Origin: Gnetum montanum
Taxonomy: Eukaryota; Streptophyta; Gnetopsida; Gnetales; Gnetaceae
Reading direction: 5' to 3'
Assembly (NCBI GenBank): GCA_015680685.1
Contig: MNCI01008335.1
Span: 1,455,596-1,492,423 of the forward strand
Length of the DNA: 36,828 nt
The notes beneath the pieces were generated by a model that made no database searches, was not told where the DNA came from, and saw nothing but the letters and a program-made list of their open reading frames with translations. Of this stretch, positions 10,643 to 21,232 are shown in pieces; positions within the stretch are counted from its first letter, which is position 1; the number at the start of each line of letters is the position of its first letter. Both the position numbers and the translations under genes were made by a program.

Positions 10643-11448
10643 TGATGAGTGGTGAGGTACCCCTACACTCAACCATACGAATACGAGCATTTCACACATG
10701 ATCTAGTCGAACTCTACAGACGGGCTAGTTGTTCTATCTAGATAGTTACTCGCTGATCGCAGTTCGTTGTCTTCCCACCTGGACTAGTATTTGCTTTGTC
10801 ACATATGGTTTAGTCCAAAGTGAGGTGTATGATGTAGTTTCTAACCTAGTGTTACTCCTGGAGGCAATGGAAAATAACTTGAATTAAGCTAGGAGGAAAA
10901 GGAAGAGAGAATCTAAGCTAGCCTAAGTGCAATGAACATCTGTTCCTTAATCATTCGTACACATCTTGGACCTCGTGCATGACTACTACTGGGATTACCA
11001 AGCGCATGGCCTAGGTACACTACTGGGATACCAAGTAGTTACACTTGAATGCTTGTGATTAAGTCGTACTCATTCCGCATTTAAGGAATTTAGGGTGAAG
11101 AGATATTAACTACGAAAGCAATAAATAACAATAACAATTAAATGATTAAACTAAGTGAATGTTGCAATGATGAAGTAATCTCGATCTGTATTTCTGGTCA
11201 TGTGCGTGTCCAAGTATGTCACAGTCGAATAAAGGATGTCGTAGAATTACAATCATCACATTGTGGGCATGCACTGGGAGAAAGGATGGAGAAAGACTAA
11301 AAATGAAAACTAATTTCTAACTAAAAACCTCCTCTTTCCATCGTGCGCCTAAGGTGTATTTATAGGCCTGCATAGGAGCCACGATATTACATATACGATA
11401 TCGCAAGCCAGGTTGTGATATCACGACCTAATGAATCACGATTCATCA
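10643..11448 (-). mobile_element. 3' LTR of the inner family A element
   Basis: 806 bp from TGATGAGT to ATTCATCA (one mismatch within the 8-bp terminal inverted repeat). It is more like the LTR at 505 than the two outer LTRs, so the inner element belongs to a different subfamily. The minus-strand TATA box is CTATAAATA (plus 11357-11365), with GATATC-type boxes at about 11394-11426. A purine tract (GTCGTGGGGGTA on the minus strand) adjoins it at 11449-11460. Confidence 0.9.
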
Positions 11449-11650
11449 TACCCCCACGACTGAATGAAAACTTGTCCTCGAGTTAAACAAAATGAGAACA
11501 AGCCCCGTTGATTACACAGTGGATAGGTATGGGATTATTAGCTGACTAGGGATTTATTCATGCCGCAGTGGAGAACTCAATAGAACAAAATTGGGACATA
11601 ACACAAAACTACAAAGTTGCAACATTGCAAAATTGTAAACTTTATTTGGT
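11449..11650 (-). other. 3' untranslated region and polypurine tract of the inner element
   Basis: This lies between the ORF2 stop (11651-11653) and the 3' LTR. It contains the minus-strand CTCGAGGACAAGT word and the G-run immediately before the LTR. It is collinear with 10439-10642 of the outer element. Confidence 0.7.
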
Positions 11651-14442
11651 TCATGTGGTTCTAGGTGGCGATGGCTTCTCCATGGGTTGCTTGCCCTCAT
11701 CCAATGCTCTAGGTTTTGAAATTTGATGACTCTGAAGTAGTGGTTGGAGCTTTTCCTCTTCCATTCGGGGATCTTGTGCCATCCATGCTGATGCTCCAAT
11801 GTTTGACAGAGTCGGCACCTCCCATGGGCATGGTAGTTGCGAGAACATCTTATTTGCTTTAACGTACCAGGCTGCAAACAACCGTCATTCCTCCTCGTAG
11901 GCTTTGCCTTTATCCCTACTACTCTTGAAAATTCGTAAGCTGTCGAGCCAAGTCTGTTGCAACATCTCTTTGGCTTTGGTAGCTGGCCTGAACCACCTTT
12001 AGTTTAGAATTTGTGACTTCTAGCTTCTGCAACGTTTTCTTATGCTCCACAAATTTTGCTTCATATTTGGTGTAGGTGGCAGCTACCTACTTCTTGAGCT
12101 CTGTTCTCGGGTGTCCTGCTATTAACATGGCTAGATTGGCATACCGCAAGTTTCCCAATTCCATGTACTTTATGAGGTCTTGAATCTGTAGGCCCCGACT
12201 TTTAAGTTTTACCTAGTGGAAAAATGCATACGTGTCCAATATGGCCTGCCAATCAGTCTATTGGGCACTGAAAGTGTTGATGTGGGCCTTGCCCATATGG
12301 ATCTCCTTTTCTACGACTTGCTTGTACATTCCCACCTGGTCTCTGAAGTGCTCCATTAACTTTTCATGTCACTTGGCTTCATTTTGCCATGCACTTATCT
12401 CAATGGCCATCTTCTGAGGGATTGTGCGTACCTCCTCCATTGATAGGGTTCGATTCTCTCTGGCCAAACAATTCATGTCTTGGTTGACCCTGATCAACTG
12501 TTCTCGTAATTGCTGAAATTTTTCCTCAAGAACATTCTTCTGTTTCTCCACAGTGGTCAACCAAAGGTTGTCAACAGCAAGCTATTTATTCTCCTCCTGT
12601 AAGGCTCTAAGTGCCTTGGCATGCGCATAGGTTTGTGCTTGTGCCTTGGAGGCATCCCAGTTAGCCTTCTCTTTCTCCTCCACCACTCTTTTATTGTCCA
12701 CCAATAGTTTATTAAGCTGCTCTATCTTGAAAGTGTCCAGCTAGTCTGCGGGAACAAACTGAGATGGGTCCCACTGTGTAGCTTGTAGGGTGACGAGCCT
12801 CTCCTGTAGTCTTGTTAACTCCCCTTCTGTGTGCTCGGCCCTGACCTCTATCATGACCAGCTTTCCTTTGGTGGAGATGAGCTCTAATTGTGCCATTTTG
12901 ACATCTTATGGAATGTCAAATAAGGATGTCATTACTTATCCTGTTTGTAGCAATCAATCAAGGACATCCTCATGCTCCGCAGGAGTCATTGAGGGACCAG
13001 CCATAGTTTGAGCATCTCGTGGTTCTATGAAATCTATCAGTGGCACAATAGGGACGTTGAAAGATTCTTTGATGTGGTCTGTAACCACTTCTACAGTTCC
13101 TGCTACATCCTAGTGCTGCATGACCACCACTGTGGCCCCTTCACCTGTTTCCAATTGCACCTAGAAAGACGCAACATTCCTTGAAATATGTTGTGACTAA
13201 TGAGTCTTCCCTCCTTTTGTTTGGATGTACACCTCACCTCATGCGCGATTAATAGAAATTGTGGATTGTATGGTATCATCAATGACATGGAAGAGATTAG
13301 CATCATCACAACTTCCCCAACTGACCATCTCAGTGATGGCCTTGAGATGGCTCATCGACGGTCGGTAATCCTATGGCGGTGGTGACGGTTGATCTCACTA
13401 GCTCGTGCTGGGCCTTACTTCTAGTTGTTGACTGGGCCTTATGCTTGTAATTTGGCTAGGCCCTACAGTTTGAGTTGCAGTGAGCCCTACCGTCTGTTCT
13501 TGCTCTTACTCTAGCTCTAGTGTCTTACCAACACTTTTCCTCGAAGCTAGTGGCTTTAGCAGTTTAGCGAACGAAGCATTCTAGGCTCTTCTAAGGATGT
13601 CATTGGTGTACCCTAGAATACTAGCACATTTGCATAGCTTCCTGATGATAAAAGGGAAGGGCAACACAAAATTCCCTATCTTGCATTCTTTAAACTACCT
13701 CAAGATCTCCATGAGATATAGATGAGGAAGGTTAGCATTGGCATTTCCCAATAGTATTGCACTTCCTCTTGCTGCATATGTTGAGATTCTTTTTAATCGT
13801 CTTGTGGGAAAGATGTGAGAAGCACCAATCTTAAAGTATATCCTTTCTTCTAGCGTCAGCTCTCCATATGTCTTGTCTTCTTTGTCGTACACCCTATCCA
13901 ACCAAACTCTTTGTGCATCAACATCAAAGTGAGTGGACAGGTGAGCAATTTTTGGCCCTACATTTGAAAGGTTCAACACTTCCAAGACGGCCTTGGCAAA
14001 AAAATCTATAGACACATCACAAATGTTGACTATGATGCCTTCTTCCTTATTGTGCCAAAATTGGTACGTTTCTCCTAAGTACCAAGCACCACTTTGAAAG
14101 AGGATAGGCCATAATGGAGACCCTTTGATTTGGTCCCTAATAGCCTCAGGAGCGAATTCTGTGAAAGGTTCAAAGTTTAATTCCACAATCATTACACCCA
14201 ATGTGGACTTTTCACGGATGGCCTAAACACACTCTGGGGGCAACGTGAGTTATTGTCCTTGTTCAGGTGTTGCTGTAGCTCCTCCTTCTACTTGTTCCAA
14301 TTGTACAGTAGCAAGAGTCTCTTGATAGATGCTAAATGATTGTGCCTCCTGCTCTACACGTTTTTCGGGAGACACTTGTCTTCTGCCTCTTCTGGGTCGC
14401 TTGGACACACCTTGAGAGGGTTTTTCCACACTTTGGGGCCAT
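11651..14442 (-). pseudogene. Family A ORF2, inner copy: globular domain plus coiled coil
   Basis: About 930 codons on the minus strand, starting ATGGCCCCAAA (14442) and ending PPRTT-stop at 11651; the other copy starts ATGGCCCCAAA and ends LGTT-stop. A basic N-terminus (SKRPRRGRRQ) is followed by a globular domain, intact from 14201 to 13695, with FWHNKEEG, TLEERIYFKIG and RISTYAARGSAILLG, then PFPFIIRKLCKCA just after. Its length and pattern resemble the 'Transposase_32' domain found in plant transposon proteins. A long coiled coil follows (about 13000-11950, e.g. EEKFQQLREQLIRVNQD), then a conserved tail (MFSQLPCPWEVP). Scattered stops and frameshifts make this copy inactive. Its position between the pol site and the 3' LTR is that of env-like or accessory ORFs in Athila/Tat elements. 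I see no signal peptide or clear membrane segment. Biochemical function is unknown. Confidence 0.75.
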
Positions 14443-14954
14443 CTGCAATCACACGGGGTTAGTCATTAGTAAGGTTGCTTACCAAAGTTAAGTTATACCT
14501 TACTTCTTGCCTTAATGGATTCTTCTCTTATTCCATGTGATTTAAAGTTAGGAATTTTTGTGAAAATGTTCCCAAAAAGTTTTAATATTTAACCCACTTT
14601 GATTAGGTGGCTTTACAATTTTAACTTCCTAGTATAAGTGAGGAGATGAAGTTGTTTTTGGTACATGTTTATCATTTTTGTATAATTAATTACCCTTGAT
14701 AGTGTCCTTTGGATGATGATGAATTTCAAAAAATTTGTGCACAATTCAGAGAGTACCTCTCTGCCACGACTAAGTTAAACACTTTGGGTTCAGATAGGTT
14801 CGAGTGAAATGAAAATCCGAGTGCTAGTAAGCAAGTTATGGCTGTTGGAACAAGAGATAAGCAATCAGAAGTCGTAGAAGAAAATTTGAAAAACTCCCCT
14901 ACATGAACAGTTGCAAATGATGTTGACATTCGCAGGGGGGGCTAGGGGGGCCCA

Positions 14955-15005
14955 TATTTATAGTTTTTGTGGGACGCGATAACGCGTCCGTGATATCGCG
15001 ACCTA
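14955..15005 (-). promoter_or_regulatory. LTR-like internal promoter upstream of ORF2, inner copy
   Basis: On the minus strand, GGTCGCGATATCACGGACG and GCGTTATCGC lie directly upstream of ACTATAAATATGGG. This is the same order as in the LTR U3 (GATATC boxes, then TATAAATA). The ORF2 ATG is about 510 bases downstream, preceded by TGATTGCAG, which could be a splice acceptor. Transcription from this site is inference. Confidence 0.5.
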
Positions 15006-15269
15006 TTTGAAGTAGGGTGCTTAGAAAAAAATGAATTTTTTTTTGAAATTCCTAACTCAAAAATGAAGGACTTCAAGTCGATGTAAAGGATCCAAGGTAA
15101 TATTGATCAGGCCTGAAGGCATAGAAAGGATAATGGTGTAAAATCTGGTGATGGAAGTCATGAAGAGTATGAGGAAAAAGGACATGTGTTGGTACATAGG
15201 AACGTTTGAACCAAAAGGATGATAAGGGAAAGAATAGATTTGGCAATGAAGTGCTCGAAGGATATAAAA

Positions 15270-16471
15270 TGATGTGGTGGTGTGCAACAGGTACAAATTA
15301 CAAAAGTCATGCAAGTGGGTCCTCCCCAAAGCAGGTTCCAACCTATAATGCCCTTGTGTAACCACACCTTAAAATGTCCGTAGGCACTAGAAGGGTTAAA
15401 TGTAATCTGTACCAGTTCCACAGAATAGACACATGTAGATACCACTATGCTAACGTATGAATTCAATGCTACATAAGATACAAGTCAAAAATTCTTGAAC
15501 AACGAGATGGGATGAATTGTACATATTGGGACATGAGGTAACTAACCGAGGGCATAATGAATCCTCAGTGTAAGGCATGATTAATGTGTCATTAACTTGT
15601 TGCTCAAAAATCAGGACCAAGTCCATTCCTCTAATCAATGACATCGCATTGTTTCATATCAATGATAGAAAATAATGAGAGCATCATGATGGCAAGGCGT
15701 ACGATCACTTGGCGTTTCGTACAAGGGAGGACTGATTTTGCTTTGTGGCACTCTTCTTCTCTTTTTTTTTTTTTGAATGAATGCTTAAGCCAGAGAAGCC
15801 ACCTACCTTCAAGCATGGGTGCATGTCTTTTCAGTGGGAGCCCCTAGAATAGCATTGACTTTCCTTAATTAAGTGCCTTTTGATTACTCTTACTCCCATT
15901 TTTCATTAGATCTACAAGGATCTTAGTACAACTAAGCTACATAATAACTCCTATAGATGTCACTAAAGAGAATCCACAAGTCCCCTTGATGTCACACCCT
16001 GGCCATTCCCACTTAGTCCATCCTTCTTCACTCTAGGTATAATAACACAAGGTTACTTTAAGTTTTAATGATTAGGAATATCATTGTACCCATGGTAGAA
16101 CCTTTTATTAATGGAATGGGTAGGTGGATGTGATGGGTACGCTATCCCAGTAATTAGTCACCTGAGACTTGATAGCATAAAACAACACCTCAACCAATGA
16201 GTCACATGAGTGCTTTATTTATAGATGAGATTACTTATAAAAAGACAAAAAGACAAAATAATAAATTGAAAGATGAAAAATTGGAAAACAAAAAATTGTA
16301 AAATTAAAGAAAACGAAAACATTTATTAATTCTGCTGTTGTTAGAATGGGGGATTCCCACCATAACTAAATGATTGAGCATAGCTAGAATTAATAAATAG
16401 AAGGTTGGGATCCTTGCATGTTGAAAATATTGGGACCTGGTCATACTTACCCCATTGAGGTTCACAAACTT
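15270..16471 (-). repeat. Family A central block and gag remnant, inner copy
   Basis: Collinear with 20040-21320 of the outer element. The core is near 15300-15400, where the minus strand reads 'FNPSSAYGHFKVWLHKGI..WNLLWGGPTC'; the outer copy gives FNPFGAYGHF...LLWGGPTC. At 16345-16420 it reaches the end of gag (matching 21235-21320). There it stops, directly before a 9-bp LTR terminus. A large deletion has therefore removed gag, the primer site and nearly all of the 5' LTR. Confidence 0.7.
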
Positions 16472-16480
16472 GATTCATCA
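16472..16480 (-). mobile_element. Surviving terminus of the inner element's 5' LTR
   Basis: GATTCATCA is identical to the last nine bases of the inner 3' LTR (11440-11448) and is followed immediately by the duplicated target CTCAT. It marks the exact right border of the inner insertion even though the rest of this LTR is deleted. Confidence 0.75.
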
Positions 16481-16485
16481 CTCAT
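16481..16485. repeat. Right target-site duplication CTCAT
   Basis: Exact repeat of 10638-10642. Bases 16482-16484 are also the minus-strand TGA stop codon of the outer element's ORF2, so integration hit that stop codon and the duplication preserved it. Confidence 0.8.
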
Positions 16486-19172
16486 GTAGTTCCTAGAGGC
16501 AGTGGCTCTTCCATGGGTCACTTATCCTTGTCATCAAGCTTCTAGAATTTATAGTGATTTAGGAGCACCTACAACTTCTCCTCTTTTATTCTTAGATCAT
16601 GTACTATCTAGGCTGATGAGCCAATGTGTGTTGGAGTTGGTACATTCCACGGACATGACAACTGTGAGAACATCTTATTTACTTTTACGTACTATGTTAT
16701 GAACTACTGTCGTTCCTCCTCGAAAGCTCTAGCCTTTTCTTTTAGTTCATGATGATTTGTTAATGTTTTAGCCAGGTCCAAGGCTACATATCTTTGCTCA
16801 TGGTAGCAAGCCTTAATTGCTTCCAATTCTGAGTTTCCCACATGAAGTTTTTGTAGAGCACTTTTCTTCTTTGCAAACTATTTTTAATACAAGGTGTAAG
16901 TGGTTGCTACTTGTTGTTCTAGCTCATTTCTTGGCCAACTTGCTATTAACATGGCAAGGTTGGTGTAGCAAAGGTTAGCCAATGCCATGTACTCTTTCAA
17001 ATCTTTAATTTGTAGGTCCTTATTCTTCACTTCCACTTGGTGGATCAAGGCATAACTATCCAAGATTGGGGTCCAATCAGGATTTTACGCTGACATGGAA
17101 TTGATGAAGGCCTTTGCCATCTAAATTTCTTTTTCATTAATCTATTTGTACATGCCAATTTGGTCCCAGAAGTGCTCCTTAAGCTTTTCATGTTTCTTGG
17201 CATCGTTTTGCCATGCGCTTATCTCAATTGTGGACTTTTGGCCGATTGTGCAGATCTCCTCCATTAAGAGGGTTCAATATTCTTTGGTCAATCTACTTAT
17301 GTCTTGGTTGACCCTCACTAGTTGTTTTCTCAATTGGTGGAGACTTTCTTCCATGATGTTTTTTTGTTTCTCTACAGTGATCAACCTTACATTATTAGCA
17401 ACAAGTTGTTTATTCTTCTCTTGTGTAGCAATCAATGCCTTCTTATGGGCATATGCTTAGGCTTTGGTGGCTAAGGCATTTCAAACTGCTTTATCCTTTT
17501 AGCTACTCAATTAATTAACCTAGTTGCTCTATTTGGAATTATTCTAACTAGACAAGTGTAACAAATTGGGAAGGATCCCTCCTTTTAGCTATCAAGGCAA
17601 CAAGCTCTTATTGTAACCTATGCACTTCTACTTTTGCATGCTCCACCCTGGTCTTTTCCATGACTAGTTTTTCTTTTATGGCGATGAGTTCAGATTGTAT
17701 TGTAGTGACATCATTAGGATTACCAAATAGAGTTTTCATTACTTATCTAGTTTACAGCAATCTGTCAAGCACATTATCATGAGCCATAGGAGTCATTGAA
17801 GTCCCAGCTAACACTTACGCATCTCTAGTTCTAGTCAAATCTATTAGAGGCACAATGGACACATTAAAAGATTATTTAGTATGATCTGTAATAACTTCTG
17901 CTACACCTACTGTGTCTTGGTGCTATATGACCATGACGATGGCACCTTCTCCCATTTTAAGCATTACTTGAAAAGATGCATCGTTTCTACAGATTTGTTG
18001 TGACCATTGGACTTCTAGAGAAATTGTACGCTACACAGCATCATTGATGACCTAGAAGAGGTTTGATTCATTTCTACTTCCCCAATTGAGAGTTTTAACT
18101 ATCCTTTGCAGATGGCTCAGTACAGGCCTAAAGTCTTACAGCGGTGGTGATGGATTTTGCAGCTCTTGCAGTTGCACTAGTTCTTGATTGGACTCTTTGT
18201 CTGGTTCTTGTTTCTGCTCCTTCTCTAGTTCTTGATCATTATCAAGGTCTTTCCTTAGTGCTGCGGGTTTGAGTAATTCAGTGAAGGAAGCATTTTAAGC
18301 CCTTCTGGGAACATCATTGGTGTAACCTAAGATTCTAGCACACTTGCATAGCTTTCTAATTAGGCAAGGGAATGAAAGTGTTAGCTTCCCTACCTTTCTT
18401 TCCTTGAATCACCTTTGAATTTCCATAAAAAACTAGGCAAGATTGGCATTGTATTTGCCCATCAAAATTATACTTCCCCTAGCCGCATAAGTCGATATTC
18501 TATTAAGCCCTTTATTTGGGAAAAGGTGGTATGTGCCAATTTTGAAGTAGATCCTCTCTTCCAAGGTCAACTCATTGTATATCTTATTTTCTTTGTTGTA
18601 TGCCCACTTCAATCATAGTTTCCTAGTTTCTACGTCGGACATGTAGACAGATGCATTACCTTGGCCCCCACATCAGGTATGTTCAGAGCCTCTATGATGG
18701 CCTTGATTGAAAAAGAGATAGAGACTCCATCAATGTTGACTGTGGTGCCTTCTTCCTTATTATGCCAAAATTGATATGTCTCACTGAGGTGCGATTCCCC
18801 ACTTTCAGAGAGGATGTTCCATAAAGGCGATGCCTAAAGCTAAGTTCTTATCGCCTTAGGGAAAAATTCCATGAATGGCCTGAAGTTCATTTCCATGATG
18901 ACCATGGTCAACATGGATTTCTCCTGAATGGCTTCGAGGCATTCTTGGAACAACGTGAAGTGTTGTCCTTGCACTGGAGCTTGTGGTTTTGTGGCTTCCA
19001 CTTAGATCGATTGCCCTATAGTAGGAGCCTCTTGATGAATGGTAAATGATTGGGCCTCCAATTCTTCATGCTTGGCTAGTGGATCTTGTTCTCCTAATCA
19101 ACCTCTACCACCTCTCGAGTGTTTGCTTGCACCTTGTGAAGATCCTTATTATCTGCCTCTTTTTGGGGCCAT
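16482..19172 (-). pseudogene. Family A ORF2, outer copy
   Basis: The minus strand from ATGGCCCCAAA (19172) to LGTT-TGA (16482) is collinear with ORF2 of the inner copy. The globular domain is recognisable (FWHNKEEG, RISTYAARGSIILMG, RKLCKCARILGYTND), then the coiled-coil region (about 17750-16750) and the tail YVKVNKMFSQLSCPWNVP. It carries more stops and frameshifts than the inner copy. Domain order and both ends of the frame are shared by the two copies despite heavy sequence divergence. This argues that ORF2 was a real protein gene of the family and not a chance open frame. Not functional in this form. Confidence 0.7.
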
Positions 19173-19725
19173 GTACAATCAATCAAGGATTTAGTGTTAC
19201 TAAGGTGTTTTCTATTTATCTTCAACAGGTTTATACCTTACTCATGACCTTAGTTCCATTAAGTTCTTAGTTCATGTAATTGCAGAGTTAGAAGAATTTC
19301 AAGAAAAATGTCCAAAAGGTGTTAACTTCTTGTATGACCCTTCACAAGGCTTCTTTTCCCTTATGTATGGCTTATAATGATGGTTATGATCCCTTGGGTG
19401 AGAAAATTAAAGGTTTTGGCATTCATATAATTGATTGTTCATTAAAATACTTAAGGTTTTTAACATGCTTACCCTTATAATACCTTCCAGGTGATAGCAA
19501 GTTTTGAAAAATCGACGTAAGTTTTCAATGCAAGCACCCTTCCCCAACAAAATTGAATACTCTAGGTTTAACGAAGTTCAAAAACCATGAAAATAAAAGT
19601 GGTATGAAGAAGGATATCGTGTGTGGAAGCTGGTTGTGCAAAGCTTTAAGTTGAGAGAGAAAAATGTAAAAAACCCCCTAGCTTCAAGTGATGATAATGA
19701 ATTTTTTTGAACATCACAGGAGTCC

Positions 19726-19795
19726 TATTTATAGCTTTTTATGGACCCGATATTGGGTATTCGACGTTGAGTCCCACTTGATATTGGGGTGCTTG
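19726..19795 (-). promoter_or_regulatory. LTR-like internal promoter upstream of ORF2, outer copy
   Basis: The minus strand has CCAATATCAAGTGG, TCGAATACC and CCCAATATCGGG upstream of AGCTATAAATAGGAC (plus 19726-19734). The arrangement equals that of the inner copy at 14955-15005, but the boxes have drifted (AATATC in place of GATATC). It sits about 560 bases upstream of the ORF2 ATG. Confidence 0.45.
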
Positions 19796-20039
19796 GAAAT
19801 GCATTTAATGAGGATATTCAACATGAAAAATGAAGCTTTGTGACTAGTTGGAAGGTTTCATGTAAAATCCATAATTTTGGGGTAAGTGAGAATTCATGTT
19901 GAGGCACCGAAAGTGTTAGAAGATGGAATGATAGACATTCACAACTTTAGAAGGTGTAAGAAAAGGGGTATTGGATTCATGGTGTAGAATGGATCAGTTT
20001 TATGATAAGGGAAGGTTTTGAGTTCATCATTTATGCATT

Positions 20040-21232
20040 TGGAAGGTTCAAGATGATGTGGTTGTGCCAAACAAGTACAAGTTACAACATTTATACAAGT
20101 GGGTCCTCCCCAAAGCAGGCTTTGGCCCTTAATGCCCTTGTATAACCATGCCCAAAAATGTCCATAGGCACCAAAGGGGTTGAATGCAACGCATACCTGT
20201 TGAACCAAACACACATGTTAAAACCACCAATTTGAGAAAATAACTCTATGTTACACAAAACCACAAGTTATGATCACACGGACAATGAGATGAGATGGAT
20301 TTTAGAAAGGATTGCAAAAATTGGGATGTGATGTGCCTTACCATAGGCATAATGAATCCTTATGTGTTATTAATGGTTAAAGTAACCATTAGCCCTTCTT
20401 TCCAAGATTCAAACCAAGTCTAAACCATGTTCCAGTGACATCACATTATTTCATCTCTTCATTTGACAACCATAAGACTACCATAGTTGCAAGGAGTAGC
20501 ATCACTTGGCATTTTTGTCCAAGGGAGGAGTCTATTCATAGCACTTTTCTCTCTATCTCTCTTTTTATGGAAGTTTGAGAAGCTGCCAACCATCAAGCAT
20601 GGGTAACATGTATTTCTAGTGGAACTCTAAAACATTTATTAGTGCCCTTTGATTTTACTCTTATTTATGTCAACCTTACTAGAGGACTACCTTCAGGAAT
20701 GGGTAATATGTCTTTTGAGTGACATGGTAAGGGATCACTTATTAGATTCTTACTTCTAGTTTTCATTAGATCTACAAGGATATAATTACACCCTTGGCAA
20801 CATGATAGAATATATAGAAGTGGTCAAAGAGACTTCACAAATTTCCTTAATGTCGCATCCTTCACATTCCCACTTAGTTCTTCACTTTTCTGTTTAGGCA
20901 CAATGATTATGAATTTATTATTTGTTAGTTTGATGATGAGAAGGAACATCATTATGACCATGGTAAGAAACTCTTATTAATGGAATGGATGGATGGATGA
21001 TGTGGCCTCACTATCTAAATAATCAGTCTCTCATGACTTGACAACATAGAGAAAACTACACCTCAATGGACTACATGAGATTGTTTTATTCACAAGTGAG
21101 ATTACTGACAAAGGGAATGAAAACAAAAATGTGGAAAAAGTTGAAAAGGATTGGAAAAATTTGTATCAAGAAATGAGAAAATGATAAAAAATAATAAAAA
21201 AAAAGATGAAAAACACCTATTAAGTCTAAATA
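20040..21232 (-). repeat. Family A central block, outer copy
   Basis: Occupies the interval between gag and the internal promoter. It shares long segments with 15270-16330 and, in reverse orientation, 4970-6060. The most constant part codes on the minus strand for FNPFGAYGHF..WLYKGIKG and LLWGGPTC (about 20090-20190). Here CCAAAGC-CT-GCTTTGG forms a perfect short inverted repeat. No reverse transcriptase, RNase H or integrase motifs are found in any frame. Confidence 0.7.

Noticed and set aside
15158-15466. 102-codon frame with hydrophobic C-terminus as an envelope-like protein
   Set aside because: Only the short GAYGHF...LLWGGPTC core is shared with the outer copy. The hydrophobic tail is not conserved and no signal peptide or fusion-like feature is seen.
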